Source: Pullulanibacillus pueri (lineage in GTDB: Bacteria > Bacillota > Bacilli > Bacillales > Sporolactobacillaceae). From it: a stretch of DNA of 63,244 nucleotides. The notes under the pieces were generated by a model that was given only the letters and a program-made list of their open reading frames with translations, was not told the DNA's origin and ran no database searches. Where the stretch lies: NCBI RefSeq assembly GCF_014639255.1, contig NZ_BMFV01000029.1, positions 1 to 63,244 on the forward strand. Direction: 5' to 3'. Position 1 is the stretch's first letter. Each line of letters opens with the position of its first letter. The position numbers and the translations under genes are program-made. This document shows, in pieces, positions 8,320 to 18,043 of the stretch.

Positions 8320-9216
8320 TTGAATTTAGCGAAAAGAAAAAGTGTGGCAGAGGATCGCGTGTTTAATATTGTTATCTATACGATAGCTGCGGTACTTATC
8401 ATTATTGTGTTATATCCCTTAATTTTTGTGTTAAGTGCCTCATTCAGTGATCCTAATCAAATTATTAATGGAGGATTGTGGTTATTACCTAAAGGCTTTA
8501 CTTTAGATGCTTATACCAAGGTCTTTCATGATGCGGATATTTGGAACAGTTATAAGAATACGGTCTTATATACTACGGTAGGAACAATCATAAATATCAT
8601 TTTAACGACTTTAATTGCTTACCCGCTTTCAAGACGAGATTTACCCGGACGCAATCTATTCATGATCATCATTACCTTCACCATGTTCTTTCAAGGGGGG
8701 ATTATCCCAACATACCTTATTGTTCAGAATTTGGGCATGGTCAACACGTTTTGGGCGATGGTCATTCCCAATGCGATAGCGACCTATAATGTTATCGTGA
8801 TGCGGACCTTCTTTCAAACGAGCATCCCGTGGGAATTGCAAGAAGCGGCTCAGATTGATGGCTGCACGAATTTTAAATTATTTTTAAAAGTGATTTTACC
8901 ACTCTCAAAACCGATTATTGCAGTCATGGTTTTGTTTTATGCAGTCGGACATTGGAACTCTTTCTTCGATGCTTTAATCTATCTCCAAGACGATACATTA
9001 TATCCACTGCAGCTGGTTTTGAGAGAAATTCTCATTCAAAATCAGGCAGCTTATTTAGATGAATTAGGCTCTTTTGGTATGGCGGATCAGGCCTTGCTCG
9101 CTGAAAGTATGAAATATGCGATTATAATTATTGCGAGTTTACCCGTGCTTATATTATATCCGTTTATTCAAAGACACTTTGTTAAAGGTGTCATGATCGG
9201 CTCGATAAAAGGTTAG
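8320..9216 (+). CDS. ABC transporter permease (YtcP-like)
   Basis: The second permease, 298 residues, with about six membrane segments and the EAA loop LQEAAQIDGCTNFKLFLKVILPLS near residue 180. It starts at a TTG behind a GGAGGGG ribosome binding site. The C-terminal pattern QRHFVKGVMIGSIKG is characteristic of the YtcP/LplC group. It forms a heterodimer with the product of the preceding gene and completes the membrane channel. The GH51 gene begins 27 bases downstream, so import and cleavage of the substrate are co-expressed. Confidence 0.93.
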   Translation: MNLAKRKSVAEDRVFNIVIYTIAAVLIIIVLYPLIFVLSASFSDPNQIINGGLWLLPKGFTLDAYTKVFHDADIWNSYKNTVLYTTVGTIINIILTTLIAYPLSRRDLPGRNLFMIIITFTMFFQGGIIPTYLIVQNLGMVNTFWAMVIPNAIATYNVIVMRTFFQTSIPWELQEAAQIDGCTNFKLFLKVILPLSKPIIAVMVLFYAVGHWNSFFDALIYLQDDTLYPLQLVLREILIQNQAAYLDELGSFGMADQALLAESMKYAIIIIASLPVLILYPFIQRHFVKGVMIGSIKG

Positions 9217-9243
9217 AGGTTTAGGGGAAAGGAAGGAAAAAAC

Positions 9244-11247
9244 ATGTCAAAAACAGCAACGATTCAAATCAAAGGGGATCACATCAGTCAAGATAAGATT
9301 AATCCCTACATCTTTGGACACTTCGTAGAAGATATAAGGGATCATATGGATGCGATGCTCGCTTATGGCCTTCAAGGGATGGATTTTGAAGCGGAGGATC
9401 ACGAGAGGAGAGGGATTTCTGCCCCTTGGTATCCAATGACCAACGGAAGAAACACACGCTATGCTTTGGAGCCTGCTGCGCCAAGGCATACAGGACATAG
9501 TCAAAAAATTAGAATCTATAATGACGACCAATGCTATGCGGGAATCGCTCAAGCCGTGTCTATTAAGGGAAACGTCAACTATGAGTTGAAGGTGTTTGCA
9601 AGAGCGTCATTAGAAATTAAATTTGTAACCATTGAAATTGTAGATCGAAAAAACCAAGAAAAACTATGTACGACCCAAATAGAGGTAACTAGCCATGATT
9701 GGCGAGAATACCACGGGATATTAACAGCTGATAGAGACTGCAGTGACGCTGAATTTAGAATTTTGATCAGTTCAGAAGGGGAAACATGGCCGGATGCTGA
9801 AGCGACGGGGATGCTCTGGCTTGATCATGTCTCCATCCTTCCAGATGATCGTGTCGGGATTGTAAAAAAGAGTGTTGTGGATATGACTAGGGCGTTAAAT
9901 CCTGGCATTATGCGATTAGGTGGAAATTATATTAGTGCTTATCACTGGGAGTATGGCGTAGGACCAATGTATGAACGCCCGGTTATGTTAAATGAAGCAT
10001 GGGACACGCTGGCGTGTAAGACATTCGGGACTGATGAATTTATTCACTTTTGTCGACAGACAGGGGTAGAGCCCCAAATCTGTGTAAACGATGGATCAGG
10101 GACACCTGAAGAGGCGGCTCGTTGGGTTGAATATTGTAACGGTGATGCGCAGAGTGAAATGGGCGCCAAACGAGCGGCGAATGGTCATGAGCAACCTTAT
10201 AAGGTGAAATACTGGGAAATCGGGAATGAGGTTTGGGGGCCATGGCAAGTGGGGCATTGCAGTGCTGAGGTATTTGCCAAACGATGTGTTCAATTTGCCC
10301 AAGCCATGAAAGCTGTTGACCCTGAGATTGTTTTACTCGCTTGTGGTCACACCGATCCGGAGTGGAATAGAGTGGTTCTTGAGATTGCCGGTGATGTGAT
10401 TGATATTTTAACCGTTCATATTTATCAAGGCTACAATCACTATGGACTCATTCATCAAAGTGCGTCTAGAGATGACCGCTATCATGCCATCGTCTCCTAT
10501 CCAGAAATGACAAGGCACTTTCTCGATCAAGTCAAGGAAAGTATGAAAGGGCATCCTCATGTGAAACTGGCGGTTACTGAATATAACACGATGTATTATC
10601 CTAACAACTTAAGAAAAGGGCTCCCTAATGAACATAGTTTGGAAGCCGCGGTTGCCAATGCAGGAAATTTAAATGAATTTCTAAGGAATAGCCATGTCCT
10701 TGAAATTGCCAATTTTTCGGATCTTGTCAATGGATGGCTAGGTGGGTGCATCCGAGTCGGTGACTACTATGCCGACCAATTTAGGGGCAAACAGCCAGGC
10801 TGGAGCGGTCATGGGGATGTAGTGTATGGCACGCCAACTTATCACGTGATGAAAATGTATGCCAATCGTGATATCACTTATCTTGTAAATAATGAAGTCG
10901 AATGTGACACCTTCAATGTTATGGGAAGGAAAAAGGAACTCATTTTTGAAAAACTCCCAGAACTCGATGTTGTGTCGTGTCTCAATGAGAATAAGGATCT
11001 CTTGACGGTTTTCGTAGTCAATAGAAGTCTCGAGGATGTAAAGGTTGACATCCACCCTGACTGTTTTGAATGCAAGGGGAAAGTCAACGTAGGGAAAATC
11101 ACTGGCCCATCGGTTGATAGTGTAAATGATGTGTTTCAACCTGAAAATATTACGGAAAGCTTTGAAGTGGTTGAAATAGTAGAGAACAAGATCGAGTATC
11201 AGTTAAAAGCCCATTCGGTCTATGCTTTTGAAATAGCCAAGCGCTAA
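9244..11247 (+). CDS. Long GH51 alpha-L-arabinofuranosidase
   Basis: A retaining glycosidase predicted to remove alpha-L-arabinofuranosyl groups. At 667 residues it is larger than the ~500-residue bacterial GH51 enzymes because a beta-rich, CBM-like segment (about residues 50-205) is inserted after the first catalytic strand (NPYIFGHFVEDI). The acid/base is E329 in EIGNEVWG and the nucleophile E446 in AVTEYNTM. There is no signal peptide, so it is cytosolic. It is translated right after the importer genes and is followed 130 bases later by a sulfatase. It differs strongly from the two shorter GH51 proteins at 14594 and 16163 and probably has a different linkage or decorated-substrate preference. 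Confidence 0.9.
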   Translation: MSKTATIQIKGDHISQDKINPYIFGHFVEDIRDHMDAMLAYGLQGMDFEAEDHERRGISAPWYPMTNGRNTRYALEPAAPRHTGHSQKIRIYNDDQCYAGIAQAVSIKGNVNYELKVFARASLEIKFVTIEIVDRKNQEKLCTTQIEVTSHDWREYHGILTADRDCSDAEFRILISSEGETWPDAEATGMLWLDHVSILPDDRVGIVKKSVVDMTRALNPGIMRLGGNYISAYHWEYGVGPMYERPVMLNEAWDTLACKTFGTDEFIHFCRQTGVEPQICVNDGSGTPEEAARWVEYCNGDAQSEMGAKRAANGHEQPYKVKYWEIGNEVWGPWQVGHCSAEVFAKRCVQFAQAMKAVDPEIVLLACGHTDPEWNRVVLEIAGDVIDILTVHIYQGYNHYGLIHQSASRDDRYHAIVSYPEMTRHFLDQVKESMKGHPHVKLAVTEYNTMYYPNNLRKGLPNEHSLEAAVANAGNLNEFLRNSHVLEIANFSDLVNGWLGGCIRVGDYYADQFRGKQPGWSGHGDVVYGTPTYHVMKMYANRDITYLVNNEVECDTFNVMGRKKELIFEKLPELDVVSCLNENKDLLTVFVVNRSLEDVKVDIHPDCFECKGKVNVGKITGPSVDSVNDVFQPENITESFEVVEIVENKIEYQLKAHSVYAFEIAKR

Positions 11248-11377
11248 ACCTCTCTAGTTCGATGAGTAAACGACCGAAATCAGGACTAAACACTATCGAT
11301 TATTTTATGAGCAAAGGTGAGAGCGTATCATAGATGAAGAGTATCCATAAGGAAAACAGGGGATCGGAGGGAACAAG

Positions 11378-12922
11378 TTGGTCAAAAGCAAACCCAATAT
11401 ACTTTTAATTTTAACCGACGACTTAGGCTATTCTGATTTAGGGTGTTTTGGTGGTGAAATCAGGACACCAAATTTGGATCAATTAGGGATGGAGGGTCTG
11501 CGCTTTACACAATTTTATAATTCTGCTCGCTGTTGTCCGAGTCGTGCTTCACTCTTAACCGGACTATATCCGCATCAAACGGGTGTCGGAGAAATGACAG
11601 GTGATGATGATTTGCCGGGGTATCGAGGCTTTTTAAATGATCAATGTGTAACATTAGCAGAAGTATTAGGCCAAGCAGGCTATCATACTTATCTTTCTGG
11701 AAAATGGCATGTAGGAAAGAAAGATCCTATTAAGCGAGGATTTGATGAATTTTACGGGATGCTTGGTGGCTTTGGGAGCTTTTGGGACGAGGAACTCTAT
11801 GTCCGCTTACCAAAAGGGCGACCACAACGCCATTATGAGCAAGGTGAATTTTATGCCACAGACGCTATTACAGACCATGCCCTAGATTTTATTGAAGATT
11901 CGCGCCAGGATGACCAGCCCTTTTTTCTTTATCTTGCTTACAATGCACCCCATTTTCCACTACAGGCGCCAAAAGAGGAGATTGCGAAGTATGAAAAACT
12001 TTATGAAAAGGGATGGGATCATATCCGGGAAGATCGCTTGGATCGGATGAAACAGCTGAAAATTATTGAAGAGGACATCTTACTACCCCCGCGGTCCGAA
12101 TATTGGAACCGTGACCGTGATTTAAGTGGTACGAATCCAGCCTGGGAGACCATTGATCCTGATCGAAAAAAAGATTTAACACGGCGTATGGCCATCTATG
12201 CGGCGATGGTCGATCGCATGGATCAAAATGTAGGGCGGATTGTCAATGACTTGAGGGAAAAAGGGGAGTTAGAAAACACTTTAATTCTTTTTTGTTCGGA
12301 CAATGGGGCGTGTGCTGAATGGGATCCTTGGGGATTTGATGATTGGATCACCACCTCAAATATTTTACATCGAAAAGAGGACCTTGATCGTATGGGTGAC
12401 CCCGACTCTTATCACAGCTATGGATCAGGGTGGGCCAATGCGTGTACAACACCGCTTCGTCTTTATAAGCACTATAGCCATGAAGGGGGAATCTGTACCC
12501 CATTACTTGTCCATTGGCCGGAAGGTATGAACCGATCTGGTGAGATTGACCACCGTCCAGGTCACTTTATTGACTTTATGGCCACCTTTGTGGATATCGC
12601 GGGTGCTGATTATCCAAAAACCTATAAAGGACATGATATTCTTCCCATGGAAGGTGAAAGTTTCATGCCGGCTCTTCAAGGCGAGACACCAGCGACACGA
12701 ACATTTTGTTTCGAACATGAGGAACACTGTGGCATCCGCCAGGGAGAATGGAAGCTTTCGAAAATTAAAGAACGAGATTGGGAGCTTTATAATATTAATA
12801 AAGACCGAACCGAAATGAGGAATCTCGCCGATGATTATCCAGAATTAGTGGAAGACATGCGGAAGACCTGGGAGGCCTGGGCGGAGAGGACCCATGTTTA
12901 TCCTCGGAGGGAAAATCGATGA
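11378..12922 (+). CDS. Cys-type arylsulfatase-like sulfatase, cytosolic
   Basis: A 514-residue sulfatase starting at a TTG behind CGGAGGGA. NILLILTDDLGYSDLGCFGG gives the N-terminal Asp-Asp metal ligands, and the formylglycine signature is C52-C-P-S-R followed by ASLLTG. FCSDNGACAEWDP is the second metal site. There is no secretion signal. It is of a different subtype from the sulfatase at 3293: it has the longer arylsulfatase-A style middle region with GKWHVG. It is the last gene of the importer and GH51 unit, which implies that the imported oligosaccharide carries sulfate esters. The maturation enzyme is not in this window. Confidence 0.92.
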   Translation: MVKSKPNILLILTDDLGYSDLGCFGGEIRTPNLDQLGMEGLRFTQFYNSARCCPSRASLLTGLYPHQTGVGEMTGDDDLPGYRGFLNDQCVTLAEVLGQAGYHTYLSGKWHVGKKDPIKRGFDEFYGMLGGFGSFWDEELYVRLPKGRPQRHYEQGEFYATDAITDHALDFIEDSRQDDQPFFLYLAYNAPHFPLQAPKEEIAKYEKLYEKGWDHIREDRLDRMKQLKIIEEDILLPPRSEYWNRDRDLSGTNPAWETIDPDRKKDLTRRMAIYAAMVDRMDQNVGRIVNDLREKGELENTLILFCSDNGACAEWDPWGFDDWITTSNILHRKEDLDRMGDPDSYHSYGSGWANACTTPLRLYKHYSHEGGICTPLLVHWPEGMNRSGEIDHRPGHFIDFMATFVDIAGADYPKTYKGHDILPMEGESFMPALQGETPATRTFCFEHEEHCGIRQGEWKLSKIKERDWELYNINKDRTEMRNLADDYPELVEDMRKTWEAWAERTHVYPRRENR

Positions 12923-12942
12923 ATTGAGAAGAAAAAATAGTT

Positions 12943-12976
12943 GGGCAGCTCTCATACTGATGAAGGGCTGCCCTTT
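12943..12976 (+). terminator. Terminator after sulfatase 2
   Basis: GGGCAGC (12943-12949) pairs with GCTGCCC (12967-12973), and the inner part partly extends the stem. The T tail is short. Confidence 0.65.
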
Positions 12977-13025
12977 GTCAAAATATAAGAATGTATAAGA
13001 TTCTGGTCATCAGGAGGGTGTGGAT

Positions 13026-13162
13026 TTACGCTTCAGAACGCTCGCTTTCCTCGGGCACGGCCTCAGCTAACTTGGGATGATAAACGAGTTTCCCAAGTGG
13101 ATCTTCGGACACGTGCTGTTCCCGAAGGAGTCTCGCGTCTTCCGCTCCAATCCACTTGATCT
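13026..13162. repeat. Intergenic palindromic repeat, copy 2
   Basis: Reverse-complementing this stretch gives a close match to 32185-32330, including modules GATTGGAGCG, GGGAACAGCAC, CCGAAGATCCACTTGGGAA and CCCAAGTTAGCTGAGGCC. It also matches copy 1 at 1811-1935 more loosely. Open frames across it are artefacts. Confidence 0.8.
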
Positions 13163-13210
13163 GACGAAGCATTTTGGTAAAAAAGCTTTTTAATGCCCAA
13201 CTGAATGAGG

Positions 13211-13237
13211 ACCGGGCATGCATTTCGCCCGGTTTTT
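13211..13237 (+). terminator. Terminator between sulfatase 2 and araR
   Basis: ACCGGGC (13211-13217) pairs with GCCCGGT (13227-13233), followed by TTTTC. It is oriented for plus-strand transcripts; it might also stop araR transcripts, but the minus side lacks a clear T run. Confidence 0.7.
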
Positions 13238-13241
13238 CTAA

Positions 13242-14339
13242 TTAAGAAGAAGCAGGTTTCGTAGAATTTCTAATCACTAACTCAGGCTCAAAAACAATAG
13301 AGCCGCCGGCGTCTGGGTTTTTGTTTTCAATAAGATTGATCAAGACCTCAGCCGCTGCTCGCCCTAATTCTGTTTTAGGATGCTTCACGCTTGTGAGTTG
13401 AACTTCAGAGGCTTCTGTAAGATGAGAATCATCAAAGCCCACGATGGAAAGGTCTTCTGGGACTTTCATGTTCAATTTACGGATGACATGAAGAATACTT
13501 AAAGCAGTTTCATCGTTATAACATACGATCGCTTCTGGTCGGTTTTCCTTTTTTCGCGTCAGCATGGCTCTCACCTGCTCTTGTAATTTCTCCCCTTTTT
13601 CCTCAGTACTAAAAGAGATCACCATATCAGGAAAGGGAAGGAGATGATGTTTTCTATGGGCATCGATATACCCCTTCATCCGATCAATCCCTTGGAGATC
13701 ATCCGTTTTAAAGAGGCCAAGGACCTTGGTGTACCCCAGCTTAATTAAATGCTCGGTTGCGATAAATCCCCCTTTTTCATCATTCAAAGTAATGCTAGGG
13801 CCGGCTAATTCAGAGTAGGAGGCATTAATCATGACATAAGGGATTTTGTTTCTTTCCAGATTAAGATAGTAATTTAAATTAGGGTTATGATAAGTGCTTT
13901 TAGTGGGCTCGACGATAAGGCCATCGATATTGTTGGTCATGACATTTTGCAAACCTTTTTTTTCCAAGTCTACATTGTTGTTTGTGCTGGTTAAAAGCAG
14001 GCTATAGTCATTCTCTGTTGTATAGGATTCTATGCCTCTAATGATATAAGGGAATATATAATCGGAAATATAAGTGGTCATAACGCCAATCGTTTTTGTT
14101 TTCATCGTACCATGAGTATCAGATTTACGGCGATCCTTACAGTAAGTTCCCCCACCTTGAACCGTATACAGCCAGTCTTCATGAACAAGTTCTCCAATGG
14201 CTTGTCTTATGGTATGGCGGCTCACATTAAATTGCCCCATAAGGTCACTCTCAGATCCTATTTTTTCACCTGGGGTGATTCTTCCTTCTAATATCCAGGC
14301 CTTTATCGCTTCTTTGACTTGTATGTATTTAGCAACCAT
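13242..14339 (-). CDS. araR: L-arabinose-responsive repressor AraR
   Basis: A two-domain repressor of 365 residues: an N-terminal GntR-type winged helix (EKIGSESDLMGQFNVSRHTIRQAIGELV, residues ~25-55) joined to a LacI-type periplasmic-binding-protein domain for effector binding (KTKTIGVMTTYISDYIFPYIIRGIE onward). This architecture is that of Bacillus AraR, which is released from DNA by L-arabinose. The ATG at 14339 has GGAGG 7 bases upstream; the open frame extends to 14402 without support. It is divergent from the abfA-type operon. An AraR-like box overlaps its own promoter region (14357-14372), and pairs of boxes precede 14594 and 20494. Confidence 0.95.
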   Translation of the reverse strand: MVAKYIQVKEAIKAWILEGRITPGEKIGSESDLMGQFNVSRHTIRQAIGELVHEDWLYTVQGGGTYCKDRRKSDTHGTMKTKTIGVMTTYISDYIFPYIIRGIESYTTENDYSLLLTSTNNNVDLEKKGLQNVMTNNIDGLIVEPTKSTYHNPNLNYYLNLERNKIPYVMINASYSELAGPSITLNDEKGGFIATEHLIKLGYTKVLGLFKTDDLQGIDRMKGYIDAHRKHHLLPFPDMVISFSTEEKGEKLQEQVRAMLTRKKENRPEAIVCYNDETALSILHVIRKLNMKVPEDLSIVGFDDSHLTEASEVQLTSVKHPKTELGRAAAEVLINLIENKNPDAGGSIVFEPELVIRNSTKPASS

Positions 14340-14356
14340 ACTGTATCCTCCTAGCA

Positions 14357-14372
14357 ACTTATACGTACAAAT
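14357..14372. promoter_or_regulatory. AraR box upstream of araR
   Basis: ACTTATAC|GTACAAAT, centred at 14364.5, has a perfect right half of the AraR consensus ATTTGTACGTACAAAT. It sits just upstream of the araR ribosome binding site and suggests autorepression. Confidence 0.7.
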
Positions 14373-14447
14373 ATAATACCATACCCTTGGATGGGAAACC
14401 AAAAGAATTTCTTTAGTGGGAAAATAATATAATTTTTTAAAAATTCA

Positions 14448-14476
14448 TTGACACTATTGAGAATTGAATATAAAAT
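14448..14476 (+). promoter_or_regulatory. Promoter of the GH51/GH127 operon
   Basis: TTGACA (14448-14453), a 17-base spacer and TAAAAT (14471-14476) make a strong sigma-A promoter. AraR-like and cre sites lie immediately downstream. Confidence 0.8.
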
Positions 14477-14528
14477 GTGCGTATAATTTAATAAGAAAGC
14501 GTTTCAATTATTATTTGTACGGATTAAT
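14473..14528. promoter_or_regulatory. Pair of AraR boxes upstream of abfA
   Basis: AAATGTGC|GTATAATT (centre 14480.5) and TATTTGTAC|GGATTAAT (centre 14520.5) resemble AraR boxes; the second has a strong left half. Centres are 40 bp apart, which suits cooperative binding on one face of the helix. The cre at 14494-14507 lies between them. Confidence 0.6.
14494..14507. promoter_or_regulatory. cre site (CcpA) upstream of abfA
   Basis: AGAAAGCGTTTCAA contains the classical cre core GAAAGCGTTTC. It lies just downstream of the promoter, consistent with carbon catabolite repression. Confidence 0.75.
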
Positions 14529-14575
14529 TTTTTAGTATTTAACGGCAGAATAACAAAAATAATAGTATTTCCTAA

Positions 14576-16099
<1,524 letters not shown>

Positions 16100-16108
16100 A
16101 GAAAAAAA

Positions 16109-16138
16109 TAGGAAGAGAGTCAGGTTGATCTCTTCCTA
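16109..16138 (+). other. Intercistronic hairpin between the two GH51 genes
   Basis: A perfect 10-bp stem TAGGAAGAGA / TCTCTTCCTA with a 10-base loop fills the short gap. It lacks a T tail, so it looks more like an mRNA stabiliser or processing site than a terminator. Confidence 0.55.
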
Positions 16139-16162
16139 CATTTGTGTAAAAGGAGTGCATGT

Positions 16163-17656
16163 ATGGAAAGAAATCAAATGATTATCAATACGGATATTGA
16201 AAAGGGAACAATTAATAAAAATATCTATGGTCAATTTTCAGAACATCTTGGGAGATGTATTTATGAGGGGCTCTGGGTTGGTGAAGATTCTCCGATTTCC
16301 AACACGAAGGGGATTCGAAATGATGTGTTAGAAGCTCTAAAAAAATTAAACATCCCAGTATTGAGGTGGCCAGGTGGCTGTTTTGCAGATGAATATCATT
16401 GGAAGGATGGTGTTGGACCACGCGAAAACAGAAAACGAATGGTCAACACGCACTGGGGCGGTGTTGTTGAAAACAATCATTTTGGAACTCATGAATTTTT
16501 ACTTTTATGTGAGCTACTCGAATGTGAACCCTACATTTGTGGCAATGTTGGTAGTGGAACAGTCCAAGAAATGTCCGAGTGGGTGGAGTACATGACTTTC
16601 GATGGCGAGTCACCCATGGCCCATTGGCGCAAGGAAAATGGTCGCTCGGAACCGTGGAAAGTGAAATACTTCGGTATAGGTAATGAAAACTGGGGCTGCG
16701 GTGGCAATATGCGCCCGGAATATTATGCAGATCTTTATCGGCGTTATCAAACTTATACAAGAAATTATGGTGACAATCAGCTCTATAAAATTGCCTGTGG
16801 AGCAAATGTAGAAGATTATCATTGGACAGAGGTGTTAATGCGTGAAGCCGCACGGTTTATGGATGGACTAAGTCTACATTATTATACCGTTCCAGGTGAT
16901 TCATGGGAGCATAAGGGATCGGCTACTCAATTCTCTGAGAGTGAGTGGTTTGCCACATTTAAGAAAGCGCTTTATATGGACGAACTCATTACGAAGCATG
17001 GAAAAATTATGGATCAATACGATCCTGAGAAACGAGTCGGCTTAATTGTGGATGAATGGGGGACCTGGTTTGATGTAGAAATTGGAACGAACCCAGGATT
17101 CTTATATCAACAAAATACTATTCGTGATGCACTTGTTGCAGGTGTCCATTTTCATATCTTCCATAAACATAGCGACCGTGTTCAGATGGCAAACATCGCT
17201 CAAATGGTGAATGTCCTGCAAGCCATGGTGTTAACCGAAGGGGATAGAATGCTACTTACTCCAACTTATCATGTGTTTAATATGTTTAAAGTCCATCAGG
17301 ATGCAACTTTGTTGGCGGTTGATGCCAATATTAATGGATTTTCATTGAATGAAGAAATGATACCACAAGTCAGTCTTTCAGCATCAAAAGATAAAAATGG
17401 GACGATTAACATCAGCCTGTGTAATTTAGATCCTCAAAATGAAGCACCCATAGATATTCGTTTAAGAGGACTATCGTACGCTATCAACAACATTTCTGGT
17501 CAGGTGCTTTCAGCAACCAAGATCAATGATCATAATACCTTTGTAAATCCAGACAAGGTCAAGCCTGAGCCCTTTGCTGGAGCGACATTAACGGGTGAGA
17601 ATATTTCCGCTACCTTACCCCCTATGTCTGTTGTGCTTTTATCAGTCGATGCATGA
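16163..17656 (+). CDS. Second intracellular GH51 alpha-L-arabinofuranosidase
   Basis: A 497-residue GH51 protein with the acid/base E175 in [11 protein letters not shown] and nucleophile E298 in IVDEWGTWF. It differs from the preceding AbfA in its loops (for example the Cys-rich [17 protein letters not shown]) and resembles the Abf2/AbfB group of Bacillus-type GH51 enzymes, which tend to prefer different chain positions or linkages. The ATG at 16163 has AAAGGAG upstream; the longer open frame from 16142 is not supported. There is no signal peptide. Together with AbfA and GH127 it should strip arabinose of several linkages from imported oligosaccharides. Confidence 0.93.
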   Translation: MERNQMIINTDIEKGTINKNIYGQFSEHLGRCIYEGLWVGEDSPISNTKGIRNDVLEALKKLNIPVLRWPGGCFADEYHWKDGVGPRENRKRMVNTHWGGVVENNHFGTHEFLLLCELLECEPYICGNVGSGTVQEMSEWVEYMTFDGESPMAHWRKENGRSEPWKVKYFGIGNENWGCGGNMRPEYYADLYRRYQTYTRNYGDNQLYKIACGANVEDYHWTEVLMREAARFMDGLSLHYYTVPGDSWEHKGSATQFSESEWFATFKKALYMDELITKHGKIMDQYDPEKRVGLIVDEWGTWFDVEIGTNPGFLYQQNTIRDALVAGVHFHIFHKHSDRVQMANIAQMVNVLQAMVLTEGDRMLLTPTYHVFNMFKVHQDATLLAVDANINGFSLNEEMIPQVSLSASKDKNGTINISLCNLDPQNEAPIDIRLRGLSYAINNISGQVLSATKINDHNTFVNPDKVKPEPFAGATLTGENISATLPPMSVVLLSVDA

Positions 17657-17672
17657 AAAGGGTGAACATGTA

Positions 17673-17933
17673 ATGGCACATGTAAACGAGTGCAAAGGAT
17701 GTAACCAAACGGTGATGGTTCCTGAGGAGGCTATTGAAAAGATGGTGGACTCTATTCCCCAAGATCAAGTGAATAGAGTTAATGAGCCCACTTACGAAAA
17801 GAGAATAAGGGCTTGTTATCACTGCTCATCTCTTTTATATAAAACGACCTGCAAGCATTGTGGGTGTCTAGTGAAATATAAGGCAAAGTTTGCAGACAAG
17901 GAGTGTCCCCATCCGCAGGGTTCAAGGTGGTAA
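17673..17933 (+). CDS. Small zinc-ribbon-like protein (possibly DUF6171)
   Basis: An 86-residue protein with CKGC near residue 7, CYHC near 48 and CKHCGC near 61, plus a late Cys in KECPHPQGSRW. The spacing suggests one or two zinc-binding ribbons. The pattern of acidic N-terminus, KRIRACYHCSSL and CGCLVKYKAKF resembles proteins annotated as DUF6171 in Bacillales, but I name this family from memory only. The ATG at 17673 is preceded by AGGGTGA and lies 16 bases after the GH51 stop; the 26-codon upward extension overlaps GH51 and is unlikely. It sits inside the GH51-GH127 operon, so it is expected to be co-expressed with the arabinosidases. Confidence 0.7.
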   Translation: MAHVNECKGCNQTVMVPEEAIEKMVDSIPQDQVNRVNEPTYEKRIRACYHCSSLLYKTTCKHCGCLVKYKAKFADKECPHPQGSRW

Positions 17934-18043
17934 GCTCAAGACAAGCAAAGTTTTTCGTACAATACGTCAAAGATTCTCATACCTGACTGAACGGTGAAAA
18001 GGATGCTATGAACAATGGATTAAACCAAAGGAGGATGTCATTC

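Noticed and set aside
10738..11139. 133-codon minus-strand open frame inside the long GH51 gene.
   Set aside because: Antisense shadow of a well-supported gene, with no ribosome binding site.
13026..13223. Minus-strand 65-codon open frame.
   Set aside because: It lies in the intergenic repeat and has no ribosome binding site or recognisable product.
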